Shown here: positions 15,986 through 26,646 of the stretch, piece after piece
How positions within the stretch are numbered: position 1 is the first letter of the stretch
Layout: each line of letters starts with the position of its first letter
Assembly (NCBI GenBank): GCA_003151475.1
Contig: PLXQ01000034.1
Coordinates: 89,251 to 121,534, forward strand
Direction of reading: 5' to 3'
DNA: 32,284 nucleotides
Source: Acidimicrobiaceae bacterium
Lineage (GTDB): Bacteria; Actinomycetota; Acidimicrobiia; Acidimicrobiales; UBA8190
Position numbers and translations under genes: made by a program
The notes under the pieces: generated by a model
What the model was told of the DNA's origin: nothing
Databases searched by the model: none
Seen by the model: only the letters and a program-made list of their open reading frames with translations

Positions 15986-16056
15986 AGCGGGCGAAGGGAA
16001 TCGAACCCTCGTTCTCAGCTTGGGAAGCTGATGTTCTGCCGCTGAACTACGCCCGC
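15986..16056 (-). tRNA. tRNA-Gly(CCC)
   Basis: On the minus strand the 71-base sequence folds as a full cloverleaf. The acceptor is GCGGGCG paired with CGCCCGC. The D-stem is GUUC/GAAC and the anticodon stem is UCAGC/GCUGA with loop UUCCCAA, so the anticodon is CCC. The T-arm has the invariant UUCGAUU loop. The discriminator base is U and no CCA is encoded. It reads GGG codons, which suits a GC-rich genome. Confidence 0.95.
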
Positions 16057-16085
16057 GAGAGCCGGGCCACACTATCGTGCTGGCC

Positions 16086-16652
16086 GTGGTTCTCTCAGAC
16101 CGGACGATTCGTGAAGAGCTGAAGAAAGGGCGGATCATCATCGATCCGTTGGACGACGGGTGTATCCAGCCGTCGTCGGTTGACCTGCACGTCGATCAGC
16201 ACTTCCGGCTCTTCCGGAACCACTCGATGCGGGTGATCGACGTGCGGGAGGACCTGGAAGATCTGACCGAGCTGGTGGTGGTGGCCGACGGGGACGCCCT
16301 GATCCTGCACCCGGGGGAATTCGTGCTGGGGTCGACCCGGGAGCGGGTGACGCTGCCCGACGACCTGGTGGCGCGGCTGGAGGGGAAGTCCTCACTGGGC
16401 CGGCTGGGGCTATTGATCCACTCGACGGCCGGGTTCGTGGACGCCGGCTGGGACGGGCACCTGACGCTCGAGCTCTCCAACGTGGCCAATTTGCCGATCA
16501 CTGTTTACCCGGGGATGAAGATCGGGCAGATCAGCTTCCTGCAGATGACGACGGCAGCCGAGAACCCCTACGGTTCCAAGGGCCTCGGATCGAAGTACCA
16601 GGGCCAGCGGGGACCGACTCCCAGCCGGTACTTCGAGAACTTTCGTCGCTGA
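16086..16652 (+). CDS. dcd: dCTP deaminase
   Basis: The product (188 residues from GTG 16086; 191 from GTG 16077) deaminates dCTP to supply dUTP or dUMP for thymidylate synthesis. Family blocks are [16 protein letters not shown], the [12 protein letters not shown] segment, [20 protein letters not shown], the signature [20 protein letters not shown] with catalytic Glu, [20 protein letters not shown], and the C-terminal [14 protein letters not shown] nucleotide lid. It closely parallels the mycobacterial enzyme, which is a bifunctional dCTP deaminase/dUTPase, so that activity is possible. GTG 16086 is preferred: family members start (M)xLSDR, and TATCGT (16073-16078) lies seven bases ahead, suggesting leaderless transcription. 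Confidence 0.94.
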   Translation: MVLSDRTIREELKKGRIIIDPLDDGCIQPSSVDLHVDQHFRLFRNHSMRVIDVREDLEDLTELVVVADGDALILHPGEFVLGSTRERVTLPDDLVARLEGKSSLGRLGLLIHSTAGFVDAGWDGHLTLELSNVANLPITVYPGMKIGQISFLQMTTAAENPYGSKGLGSKYQGQRGPTPSRYFENFRR

Positions 16653-16656
16653 TCAG

Positions 16657-16662
16657 TACCCT
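16657..16662 (+). promoter_or_regulatory. -10 element ahead of the EtfD-like gene
   Basis: TACCCT directly follows the dcd stop and would start transcription near 16669. AGGAGG (16682-16687) then precedes GTG 16692. The EtfD-like gene can therefore be expressed independently of dcd. Confidence 0.4.
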
Positions 16663-16691
16663 CGGACTGACCAGAACCCCCAGGAGGAGAC

Positions 16692-18815
16692 GTGCCCGTC
16701 AGGATCGCCATCGGTCTCGCCGCGACTGCCCTTGCCTTCGGGGTCGCCGGTCGCCGGTTCTACTTCCTCTCCCGGCTGGTGCGGTCGGGACGGCCGGACC
16801 ATGGCCGGTTCGGGGACGTGGCCGGGCGGCTGTGGGCTGAGCTCTCGGAGGTCGGGGGGCAGAAGAAGCTGCTGAAGAAGCCGGTGGCGGGGCTGGCCCA
16901 CGCCTTCACCTTCTGGGGCTTCACGATCCTGCTGCTGACGATTATCGAGGCCTACGGAGACCTGTTCTCGAGGACCTTCGCCATCCCCGGGATCGGGCAC
17001 TCTCCGGTGGTCGGGTTCATCGAGGACTTCTTCGCCGTGGCCGTGCTGGTATCGCTCGGGGTCTTCGCCCTGATCCGGACGGTGGACTCCCCCAAGCGGC
17101 TGGACCGGAAATCGCGTTTCTACGGCTCCCATCTGGACGCCGCCTGGGTGACGCTCGGGATGATCAGTGCGGTGATGCTGACGCTGCTCGGCTACCGGGC
17201 GGCGCAGACGAGGACGGGGGACTTCCCCTACGACCACAGTTGGTGGGCCTTCGCCTCCCGGGGGATCGGGGAAGCTTTCAACTCGGTGAGCCCGGGAACG
17301 GCGCTCACCTTGGAGACGGTCTTTCTGCTGCTGAACATCGCCTTCATCACCGGCTTCTTGGTCTTCCTCTCCTATTCGAAGCACCTGCATATCTTTCTGG
17401 CCCCGATCAACGTGGCCACCTCCCGGCGGCCCATTGCCCTGGGGCCGCTCTATACGACGCCCGATATGGATATGGAGAACGTGTCCGAGGACACGATCTT
17501 CGGCGCCGGGCATATCGAGGACCTGAGCTGGAAGCAGCTGCTCGACACGCTGACCTGTACCGAGTGCGGGCGCTGCCAGGACGCCTGTCCGGCGTGGAAC
17601 ACGGGGAAGCCGCTCTCGCCCAAGCTGCTGATCATGGGGTTGCGGGACAACCTCTTCGAGTCGGCACCGCGGCTGGTGGGTGCCGGAAAGACGGGCAAGG
17701 GCGAGGTCGGGGAAGGCGCTGAGGGTGGCCCCGCCGGTGGTGGTCCGAGTGTGGCCGAGGTGCCGACGTTGGTGCCCGGGACGATTGATCCCGACGTGCT
17801 GTGGTCGTGTCTGACCTGCGGGGCGTGCGTGGAGGCGTGCCCCGTCGACATCGAGCATGTGGACACAATCGTGGAGATGCGGCGGTACGAGGTGCTGATG
17901 GAGTCGCGGTTCCCGGCCGAGGCGGGGCTGATGCTGCGGAACATCGAGAACCAGGGTGACCCCTGGGGACTGGGCAGGTCCAAGCGGACCGAGTGGACCG
18001 ATGTGCTCGACTTCGAGGTGCCGGTGATCAGCGGGACGATCCCCGACGAGATCGAGTACCTGTACTGGGTGGGCTGCGCCGGGGCTTTGGACGAGCGGGC
18101 CCGCAAGGCCACGCAGGCGACGGCGCGGTTGCTGCACCGGGCCGGGGTGAAGTTCGGGATTCTCGGTCCCCGGGAGTCGTGCACCGGTGACCCGGCCCGG
18201 CGGCTCGGGAACGAATACCTCTATCAGGAGATGGGGAAGGCCAACATCGAGACGCTGAACGAGGCGGGGGCGAAGAAGGTGGTGGCCTCGTGTCCGCACT
18301 GCTTCAACTCGTTGTCACGGGAGTACCCCGACCTGGGTGGGAATTTCGAGGTGATCCACCACTCGATGCTGTTGAGCCATCTGATCGAGACGGGGAAGCT
18401 GACGTCGGGGAGCCTGGACGCCAAGGTGACCTACCACGACCCCTGCTACCTGGGACGGCACAACCGGGTGTTCGACGAGCCCCGGCAGGTTCTCGACTCC
18501 ATTGCCGGGGTCGAGCAGATCGAGATGAAGCGGTGCCGGGAGAAGAGCTTCTGCTGCGGGGCCGGCGGGGCGCGGATGTGGATGGAGGAGGACATCGGGA
18601 AGCGGGTGAACCTCGAGCGGACCGACGAGGCGCTGACCACCGGGGCCGACGTGGTGTCGACGGCGTGTCCCTACTGCTTGATCATGCTGGACGACGCCGT
18701 GCGGGCCCGGTCGCGGGAAGACGACGTCCGGGTGATGGACGTCTCGCAGGTAATGGAGGCATCGCTCGGGGGAAGTGCCAGCCTCAGGGCCGAGCCGGTC
18801 GACACCGAGGGCTGA
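16692..18815 (+). CDS. Membrane Fe-S oxidoreductase, EtfD-like (CCG-domain protein)
   Basis: This 707-residue protein combines three parts. Residues 1-260 hold about five transmembrane helices of nitrate-reductase-gamma-like type (for example AHAFTFWGFTILLLTIIEAY). Two ferredoxin-type [4Fe-4S] sites follow, CTECGRCQDACP (C289 onward) and CLTCGACVEACP (C373 onward), separated by a Gly/Glu-rich linker. The C-terminus has two heterodisulfide-reductase-type CCG domains: WVGCAG, ESCTGD and ASCPHCFNSL, then HDPCYLGRHN, SFCCGAGGARMWMEE and TACPYCLIML. This architecture matches mycobacterial EtfD (Rv0338c), which passes electrons from electron-transfer flavoprotein to quinone during beta-oxidation. 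The start GTG 16692 has AGGAGG just ahead. The orthology is by architecture, and no ETF genes are nearby. Confidence 0.9.
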   Translation: MPVRIAIGLAATALAFGVAGRRFYFLSRLVRSGRPDHGRFGDVAGRLWAELSEVGGQKKLLKKPVAGLAHAFTFWGFTILLLTIIEAYGDLFSRTFAIPGIGHSPVVGFIEDFFAVAVLVSLGVFALIRTVDSPKRLDRKSRFYGSHLDAAWVTLGMISAVMLTLLGYRAAQTRTGDFPYDHSWWAFASRGIGEAFNSVSPGTALTLETVFLLLNIAFITGFLVFLSYSKHLHIFLAPINVATSRRPIALGPLYTTPDMDMENVSEDTIFGAGHIEDLSWKQLLDTLTCTECGRCQDACPAWNTGKPLSPKLLIMGLRDNLFESAPRLVGAGKTGKGEVGEGAEGGPAGGGPSVAEVPTLVPGTIDPDVLWSCLTCGACVEACPVDIEHVDTIVEMRRYEVLMESRFPAEAGLMLRNIENQGDPWGLGRSKRTEWTDVLDFEVPVISGTIPDEIEYLYWVGCAGALDERARKATQATARLLHRAGVKFGILGPRESCTGDPARRLGNEYLYQEMGKANIETLNEAGAKKVVASCPHCFNSLSREYPDLGGNFEVIHHSMLLSHLIETGKLTSGSLDAKVTYHDPCYLGRHNRVFDEPRQVLDSIAGVEQIEMKRCREKSFCCGAGGARMWMEEDIGKRVNLERTDEALTTGADVVSTACPYCLIMLDDAVRARSREDDVRVMDVSQVMEASLGGSASLRAEPVDTEG

Positions 18816-18840
18816 GCGACCGCTCAGAGGCCGCAGCCTC
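18812..18840 (+). terminator. Twin hairpins at the end of the EtfD-like gene
   Basis: CTGAGC-GACC-GCTCAG (18812-18827) includes the stop codon and is followed at once by GAGGC-CGCA-GCCTC (18827-18840). There is no U-run, which is common for actinobacterial terminators. They lie between convergent genes. Confidence 0.45.
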
Positions 18841-18846
18841 CGACCA

Positions 18847-18900
18847 GTGAAGGGCCGATCCGTGAAAGGCCGATCCGTGAAAGCTGATCAATGAAAGGCC
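18847..18900. repeat. 15-bp tandem repeat spanning the stop codon of the cyclic-nucleotide-binding gene
   Basis: On the plus strand GTGAAGGGCCGATCC (18847-18861), GTGAAAGGCCGATCC (18862-18876), a 14-base variant (18877-18890) and a partial ATGAAAGGCC (18891-18900) run head to tail. The last copy and its junction encode, on the minus strand, the final codons Ala-Phe-His and the TGA of the adjacent gene. The array therefore looks like copies of the gene's 3' end. Confidence 0.8.
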
Positions 18901-19310
18901 TTGGCGTCCGCTTCGCGAAGGCGTTCGGACATGGCCACGAGGAGTTTGTGGGCCAGGGCCGGCATGGCGTCGAGGAGGCCGTTGAAACGGCGCTGCTCCA
19001 GGACGAGAAGGGTCATGTCGGTGTCGGAGATGACCGTGGCCGAGCGGGGGCGGCGGTCGAGAAGGGAAAGCTCTCCGAAGTAGCCGCCCGGCTCGAGGGT
19101 GGCGAGCTTGCGGCCGTTACGGCGGACCGAGGCCTTGCCTTTGACGATGAAGAAGAACTCCCGGCCGACGGTGCCTTCTTCGCAGAGGACCTTGCCCGGG
19201 GGGACCTCGACCTCGTCGACCGTGCGTCGGAGGGTACGGAGCTGGCTGGCCGAGAGGGCCGAGAAGAGCCAGATATCCCCGAGGTCGATGTCTTTCGGTC
19301 GCGGCGTCAT
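18888..19310 (-). CDS. Cyclic nucleotide-binding domain protein
   Basis: The 140-residue protein is a single cNMP-binding beta-barrel: DIWLFSALSASQLRTLRRTV, VPPGKVLCEEGTVGREFFFI, the phosphate-binding cassette GYFGELSLLDRRPRSATVIS, and a C-helix (AHKLLVAMSERLREADAKAF). FGELSLLDRRPRSA carries the Glu and Arg that bind the cyclic phosphate in Crp-type domains. There is no helix-turn-helix, so this is not a DNA-binding regulator by itself; it may be a free cNMP sensor. ATG 19310 is preferred to ATG 19328 because TAGCCT lies seven bases ahead of it, giving a leaderless start. It is divergent from the membrane protein gene at 19437. Confidence 0.88.
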   Translation of the reverse strand: MTPRPKDIDLGDIWLFSALSASQLRTLRRTVDEVEVPPGKVLCEEGTVGREFFFIVKGKASVRRNGRKLATLEPGGYFGELSLLDRRPRSATVISDTDMTLLVLEQRRFNGLLDAMPALAHKLLVAMSERLREADAKAFH

Positions 19311-19317
19311 GGGACGC

Positions 19318-19430
19318 AGGCTAGCCATCGACCCGCGGCCGTGCCGGATGGTTGGCCTGCCTAATCAGGCAGCTGTGGCCTGTGACGAGGAGGGGCTCCT
19401 TCGCGACCGGACAGGGCGGCGCGCTACCCT
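19318..19430. promoter_or_regulatory. Divergent -10 elements
   Basis: The minus-strand TAGCCT (19323-19318) lies seven bases before ATG 19310. The plus-strand TACCCT (19425-19430) lies six bases before ATG 19437. Both fit leaderless transcription. The roughly 100 bases between them show nothing else obvious. Confidence 0.45.
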
Positions 19431-19436
19431 TTCTCG

Positions 19437-20183
19437 ATGCCCGCAGCCCGTGAGTCTGACGACTCGGGGGGCGTCCCGCCCAAGCTGAGTCTGTCGCAGC
19501 GGCTGCTTCTCGTCCTGCCGCGACTGAAGCGCGACGGCGACAGGGCGCCGCTGACGAGCAGGCTGCGCGACGCCATGGTGAAGCCGGTGGATCCCTCTGC
19601 GGCCAAGAAGGCCAAGGAAGCGGACCGGCCGATGACAGTGGATGAGCTGCAGGACGCCGTGGACTTCGCCGACGACAAGGAACGGCTGGTCGGTCTGCTG
19701 CTGGCGCCGGTCGCCGCCGCCATCGGGCTGATCGTGATCAGTGTCTTGATCTCCGACGATCCGGCGGCGACCAAGAAGAACGGTGTCATCAACACCCTTC
19801 ACGTGAACCCCTCCATCTACCACGAGCTGGAGCTGGTGCTGCTGGCTCTGGCGGCGCTGATGCTGGTGATGGCGTGGCTGCGCAAGCGCCTCTTCCTGGG
19901 CATCGTGATGGCTCTGTACGGACTGGCGGTGTTCAACCTCCATTATTGGGGTTTCGGGATCCCGTACATCCTGGCCGGTGCCTGGCTGTTGGTGCGGGCG
20001 TACCGACTGCAGCGTGACCTGAAAGAGGCCAAGGGTGAGGGGGCGGTGCGACCCGGTAGCCAGGGCCGTGGTGGCGGGGGCAGGCCGGCCGGACGTAGTC
20101 AGCCCAACAAGCGCTATACGCCGCCGAAGCCGGCGAGGAGATCGCCACCGGCCAAACCGAACGACGAGAAGAGGGCCGGTTAG
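19437..20183 (+). CDS. Hypothetical membrane protein with basic tail
   Basis: I do not recognise a named family. The 248-residue protein has a soluble N-terminal third (about 1-80, many Lys/Asp) and four likely transmembrane helices: about 83-106 (VGLLLAPVAAAIGLIVISVL), 130-148, 152-170 and 174-190. A disordered, strongly basic Gly/Pro/Arg/Lys tail follows (about 200-248, KPARRSPPAKPNDEKRAG). The tail would face the cytoplasm and could bind nucleic acid or acidic lipid; that is speculation. ATG 19437 has TACCCT six bases upstream. Its stop overlaps the stop of the convergent gene by four bases. Confidence 0.8.
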   Translation: MPAARESDDSGGVPPKLSLSQRLLLVLPRLKRDGDRAPLTSRLRDAMVKPVDPSAAKKAKEADRPMTVDELQDAVDFADDKERLVGLLLAPVAAAIGLIVISVLISDDPAATKKNGVINTLHVNPSIYHELELVLLALAALMLVMAWLRKRLFLGIVMALYGLAVFNLHYWGFGIPYILAGAWLLVRAYRLQRDLKEAKGEGAVRPGSQGRGGGGRPAGRSQPNKRYTPPKPARRSPPAKPNDEKRAG

Positions 20184-20632
20184 GCGGTTCTCTGTCGGCG
20201 TCGGTGGACGAGGACGAGGGCGACGGCCAGGAGTATGAAGACGGCCAGAAGGACCGCCGGGAGGATGAAGACCTTCGGCGAGGAGTGCTCGTTGGCCAGA
20301 GCCCGGGCCGTATCGAGAAGATGGGGGTCGCTGCGGACGGTGACGGCGCGGAGCATGGTTCCCGGTGGGTGAAGGATGTTTCCCGGGACGACCTCGTTGT
20401 AGGAGCGGCCGTCGAGGGTAAAGGTGCCCCGGCAGGAGTAGCCGGCCTGGTTGCTGCCGCTTCCGCCCAAGAGGCCCAGGCAGCCTGACACCCTGACCTC
20501 GACCGGTACACCGTGTTGGCGGAGCTCGGTGATCTGGGAGTTCTTGTGGGCCCCGGCCAGGAAGAGAATGACGACGAGGACGGCCAAGCCGACGAGGCCG
20601 AGAGCCATGAAAAAGCGACCCACCCGGCGCAC
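20180..20632 (-). CDS. Hypothetical membrane-anchored protein (DUF3592-like), start uncertain
   Basis: The annotated form has 150 residues from GTG 20632. A transmembrane helix at about 9-28 (MALGLVGLAVLVVILFLAG) is followed by a small extracytoplasmic domain with two cysteines (VRVSGCLGLLGGSG, AGYSCRGTFTLDGRSYNEVV). A second helix lies at about 120-142 before an Arg-rich end. The arrangement resembles DUF3592-type proteins. The open frame continues upstream in good codon usage, adding a Pro-rich stretch, back to an ATT at 20740. That ATT has TACGAT exactly six bases ahead, the same geometry as other leaderless genes here. No ATG/GTG/TTG exists in that extension, so the true start may be the ATT or GTG 20632, which has no ribosome site. 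Confidence 0.72.
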   Translation of the reverse strand: MRRVGRFFMALGLVGLAVLVVILFLAGAHKNSQITELRQHGVPVEVRVSGCLGLLGGSGSNQAGYSCRGTFTLDGRSYNEVVPGNILHPPGTMLRAVTVRSDPHLLDTARALANEHSSPKVFILPAVLLAVFILLAVALVLVHRRRQRTA

Positions 20633-20746
20633 ATCGACGACGGTGACGCCCGCCCCGCGCAGGGTCGAGGTCGGCCCGTCGGAGGAACCCGGCTCCTGCA
20701 GGGACGGCTCGGGGGGCTTTCCTTTGGGGGGCTCGGCAATCCGGGG

Positions 20747-20752
20747 ATCGTA
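20747..20752 (-). promoter_or_regulatory. -10 element pointing to a possible ATT start
   Basis: TACGAT reads on the minus strand from 20752 to 20747 and is followed by six bases and then ATT 20740-20738, in frame with the DUF3592-like gene. It is the same hexamer and spacing as at the UbiA gene (9468). Confidence 0.4.
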
Positions 20753-20835
20753 GCGGCGGCATAGTCCGAGCCCACGCCCGATGGCACGGATGAGGCAGAT
20801 TCGACACGCCTGGGCCGTGCCTGGAGCCGTCGCAG

Positions 20836-20873
20836 TTCACGCGCTGGTAACACTCGCGTGACTGTCCGGAAAC
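20836..20873 (+). promoter_or_regulatory. GlnR-type nitrogen regulatory box upstream of amt
   Basis: Four pentamers repeat with exact six-base gaps: TTCAC-N6-GTAAC-N6-GTGAC-N6-GAAAC. This matches the published actinobacterial GlnR pattern GTnAC-n6-GAAAC-n6-GTnAC-n6-GAAAC, with the last two half-sites perfect and one base off in each of the first two. It lies 133 bases before the amt start. GlnR activates ammonium uptake genes in nitrogen limitation, which fits amt-glnK. No GlnR gene is in this window. Confidence 0.75.
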
Positions 20874-21006
20874 GCCCGCCCTGCATCCTGTGGGCGGCAG
20901 GGCGAACTCCTGCCGTGGCCTTGGCGGACCAGTTCTTCTCGGTGTTGCCTTTCCATGGCGCGGGGGAGGAGCCAGGACATATCGACCTACGAGAGGAGCA
21001 ACCGCC

Positions 21007-22936
<1,930 letters not shown>

Positions 22937-22939
<3 letters not shown>

Positions 22940-22964
22940 GGGTGACTGCCTGAGGGTGACTGCT
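22937..22964 (+). repeat. 14-bp tandem duplication starting at the glnK stop codon
   Basis: TGAGGGTGACTGCC (22937-22950) is repeated as TGAGGGTGACTGCT (22951-22964), one mismatch. The first TGA is the stop codon of glnK, so the duplicated unit begins exactly at the end of the gene. Confidence 0.85.
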
Positions 22965-23041
22965 CGGTGGGGGTCGGTGTCGCCGGCCCCCACTGGGTCA
23001 GTCGTCTTTGATCGGTTCGCTCCGGCCGTTGCGGCCGGCGG

Positions 23042-23791
23042 TCAACCGGCCTGGTGGGCGGTGGCCTCGATGGCCGCTTTGATGGTGTCGGGGTCACCGA
23101 GTTGACGTTGGTCGGTGACCGAGAGGTCGTCGGCCAGCGAGAACCACCAGGGAACGCCGGTGGGGATCTCCAGAGCGACGACCTCGTCGTCTGTGAGGTT
23201 GGTCAGGTATTTGACCAGTGCCCGCAGTGAGTTGCCGTGGGCCACGACCAGGACGGCGCCGTTGCGGTGGAGGTCGGCCACGATGACGTCCTCCCAGTAG
23301 GGGATCATCCGGGACACCACGTCGGCCAGGCATTCACTGGCCGGAAGGGCCGCCCGGAGGACGTCTCGATAACGGTCGTCGTGGGCCGGGTGCTGGGGAT
23401 CGGCGAGGGTGAGGGCAGGCGGCCGGGTGGTGTAGCTGCGGCGCCAGACCTTGACCTGGTCAATGCCGAACTCGGCTGTGGTCTCCTTCTTGTTCTTTCC
23501 CTGAAGGGCCCCGTAGTGGCGTTCGTTCAGACGCCAGTGCCGACGGACCGGCAGCCAGGAGCGGTCGAGCTGCTCGAGGGCCAGGTTGGCCGTCCTGACG
23601 GCCCGGGTGAGAACGGATGTATGGAGTACCCGGAGGTCAAGGCCATTGTCCTGTTCGGCGGCGAGGAGCTGTCCGGCTTGGCGGGCTTCGGCCTCACCCC
23701 GGGGCGAGAGATCGACGTCCACCCATCCCGTGAAGAGACCTTCGGCATTCCAGGTGGACTGTCCGTGTCGGAGGAGGACCAGGTCGGGCAC
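23042..23791 (-). CDS. gpmA: 2,3-bisphosphoglycerate-dependent phosphoglycerate mutase
   Basis: This 249-residue glycolytic enzyme interconverts 3- and 2-phosphoglycerate through a phosphohistidine. Key segments are LVLLRHGQSTWNAEGLFTGW (catalytic His in RHG), ERHYGALQGKNKKETTAEFG (substrate binding), and VVAHGNSLRALVKYL (second His). Length and order match the 250-residue GpmA family. GTG 23791 is chosen although the open frame is longer: the family begins here, and TACCCT lies seven bases upstream, consistent with a leaderless mRNA. It converges with glnK and is divergent from the DUF222/HNH pseudogene. Confidence 0.94.
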   Translation of the reverse strand: MPDLVLLRHGQSTWNAEGLFTGWVDVDLSPRGEAEARQAGQLLAAEQDNGLDLRVLHTSVLTRAVRTANLALEQLDRSWLPVRRHWRLNERHYGALQGKNKKETTAEFGIDQVKVWRRSYTTRPPALTLADPQHPAHDDRYRDVLRAALPASECLADVVSRMIPYWEDVIVADLHRNGAVLVVAHGNSLRALVKYLTNLTDDEVVALEIPTGVPWWFSLADDLSVTDQRQLGDPDTIKAAIEATAHQAG

Positions 23792-23798
23792 GTTACCG

Positions 23799-23804
23799 AG
23801 GGTA
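23799..23804 (-). promoter_or_regulatory. -10 element of gpmA
   Basis: TACCCT on the minus strand (23804-23799), seven bases before GTG 23791, is the same hexamer used at 19425. No ribosome site is present ahead of the GTG. Confidence 0.45.
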
Positions 23805-23918
23805 GCGGCCGTCCCGGGAAGACGACGGTGACCGGGGGCGATTTCGTGTCCTTTCACGGGCCCCGATAGGCGCTGCGGCGCAGGAGGGAGTGATACAGCC
23901 TGCTGGCAAGCTGTTCCC

Positions 23919-24244
23919 ATGTTGTTGGAGACCCTCCAGCGCGCCTCGCAGGACGTGTTGGGGACCTTGACGGTCGAGCCCGAGCGGGTGAGTGCGTCCG
24001 ATGCCGCCAAGGTCTTCGGCGTCCTCAACGATCTCGAACGAGCCGTGGTGGCCGGCAAGACCCTTTTCGCCGGCCGGGCCGCCGACGCCGGTGTCTGGCG
24101 AGAGCAGGGCCACAAATCAGCTGACCCCTTGAAACCGCCCACCATTACATGAAGACCCACTGCGGCTACGCCATCACCGGCGGTCCGGGATCGTGGGAGT
24201 GGCAGGCGCCGCTGTCAGAGAAGAACCTGGTCCTGACGTCCTGA
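23919..24244 (+). pseudogene. Internally deleted DUF222/HNH endonuclease (13E12-type) remnant
   Basis: Two ends of a much longer gene are joined. Frame 1 from ATG 23919 gives LLETLQRASQDVLGTL and DLERAVVAGKTLFAGRAADA, then GVWREQGHKSA, which looks like the N-terminal region of DUF222 proteins. It reaches a stop at 24150-24152. From about 24140 another frame reads HHYMKTHCGYAITGGPGSWE, then WQAPLSEKNLVLTS and TGA 24242. This resembles the extreme C-terminus of the HNH nuclease domain (HH...KT..G......GPG.W.W). Intact members are roughly 350-450 residues, so most of the middle, including the main HNH residues, is missing. The family is often multicopy in actinobacteria. The protein assignment is from pattern memory. 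Confidence 0.65.
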
Positions 24245-24312
24245 GCGCCGGCCCATCCCAGCCCGCCCAGGGCCAACCGAACCGGCCGATCCTGGAACGT
24301 CACCAGGATGAA

Positions 24313-24504
24313 CAATGAGGGCGTAATTCCCCTTCCTCACCCTCCTCGCACGCGGGTCGCCATCCACACAAGGTGAGGACGTATTTCCACGGCCCCGACG
24401 GATCCCGACCAGCACGTGGCGACAATCGTGAGGACGTAGTTTCCCTTCGTCACCGCGCCTTTGACCGGGGTCGGTCGACGAATCGTGAGGACGTGGAAAT
24501 CCCC
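24313..24504. repeat. Degenerate array of four spaced repeats
   Basis: A motif close to CGTGAGGACGTAGTTTCCC occurs four times. The TGAGGACGT cores lie at 24316 (TGAGGGCGT), 24374, 24429 and 24486, spaced 58, 55 and 57 bases. The cores are followed by A/T-rich bases and CCC; the 35-40 bases between copies are unrelated. The spacing is not always a multiple of three, so conservation is at DNA/RNA level rather than protein. Copies are too short and variable for a canonical CRISPR array, and no cas genes are present. The rest of 24245-24699 shows no gene. Confidence 0.65.
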
Positions 24505-24699
24505 CGTCCGACGAGCCAGTGCACCGGTTTGAGACAGCCAGCCCCTTGACCTGCGCACACAGAGTGGCCACTCAACCACCCTCACCACTTTTAACTAGGA
24601 CTTGCGGTCCACCCCAGACCCTCCGGGCCCCCCGAATCGGGCGACGTTGCGGTCGTTCTCACCGGTGCTACCGTTTATTTTGGTACATGGTATAGAAAT

Positions 24700-24731
24700 C
24701 TTGACTCGTAGCCACTCAAGTTTGCTACACT
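24700..24731 (+). promoter_or_regulatory. dnaK promoter with HAIR operator (HspR box)
   Basis: CTTGACT-N7-ACTCAAG at 24700-24720 matches the HAIR consensus CTTGAGT-N7-ACTCAAG with one mismatch in 14. It overlaps a -35-like TTGACT (24701-24706). A -10 candidate TACACT lies at 24726-24731 (19-base spacer), or GCTACA at 24724 (17-base spacer). HspR, encoded in the same operon at 28520, would bind here and repress until heat shock. Confidence 0.88.
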
Positions 24732-24798
24732 GGTGTCACGAAATCAGGGCCGGACGAAGGTCGTCGGGTACCGGAACAAAGATGCGGAGGCAACACAG

Positions 24799-26642
<1,844 letters not shown>

Positions 26643-26646
<4 letters not shown>

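Noticed and set aside
15986..16056. tRNA-Gly as an integration (attachment) site
   Set aside because: No integrase, no direct repeat of the tRNA 3' end nearby, and the flanking genes are ordinary.
24313..24504. Canonical CRISPR array
   Set aside because: Repeats are about 20 bp, diverge between copies, number only four, and there are no cas genes or leader. Reported instead as a degenerate spaced-repeat array.
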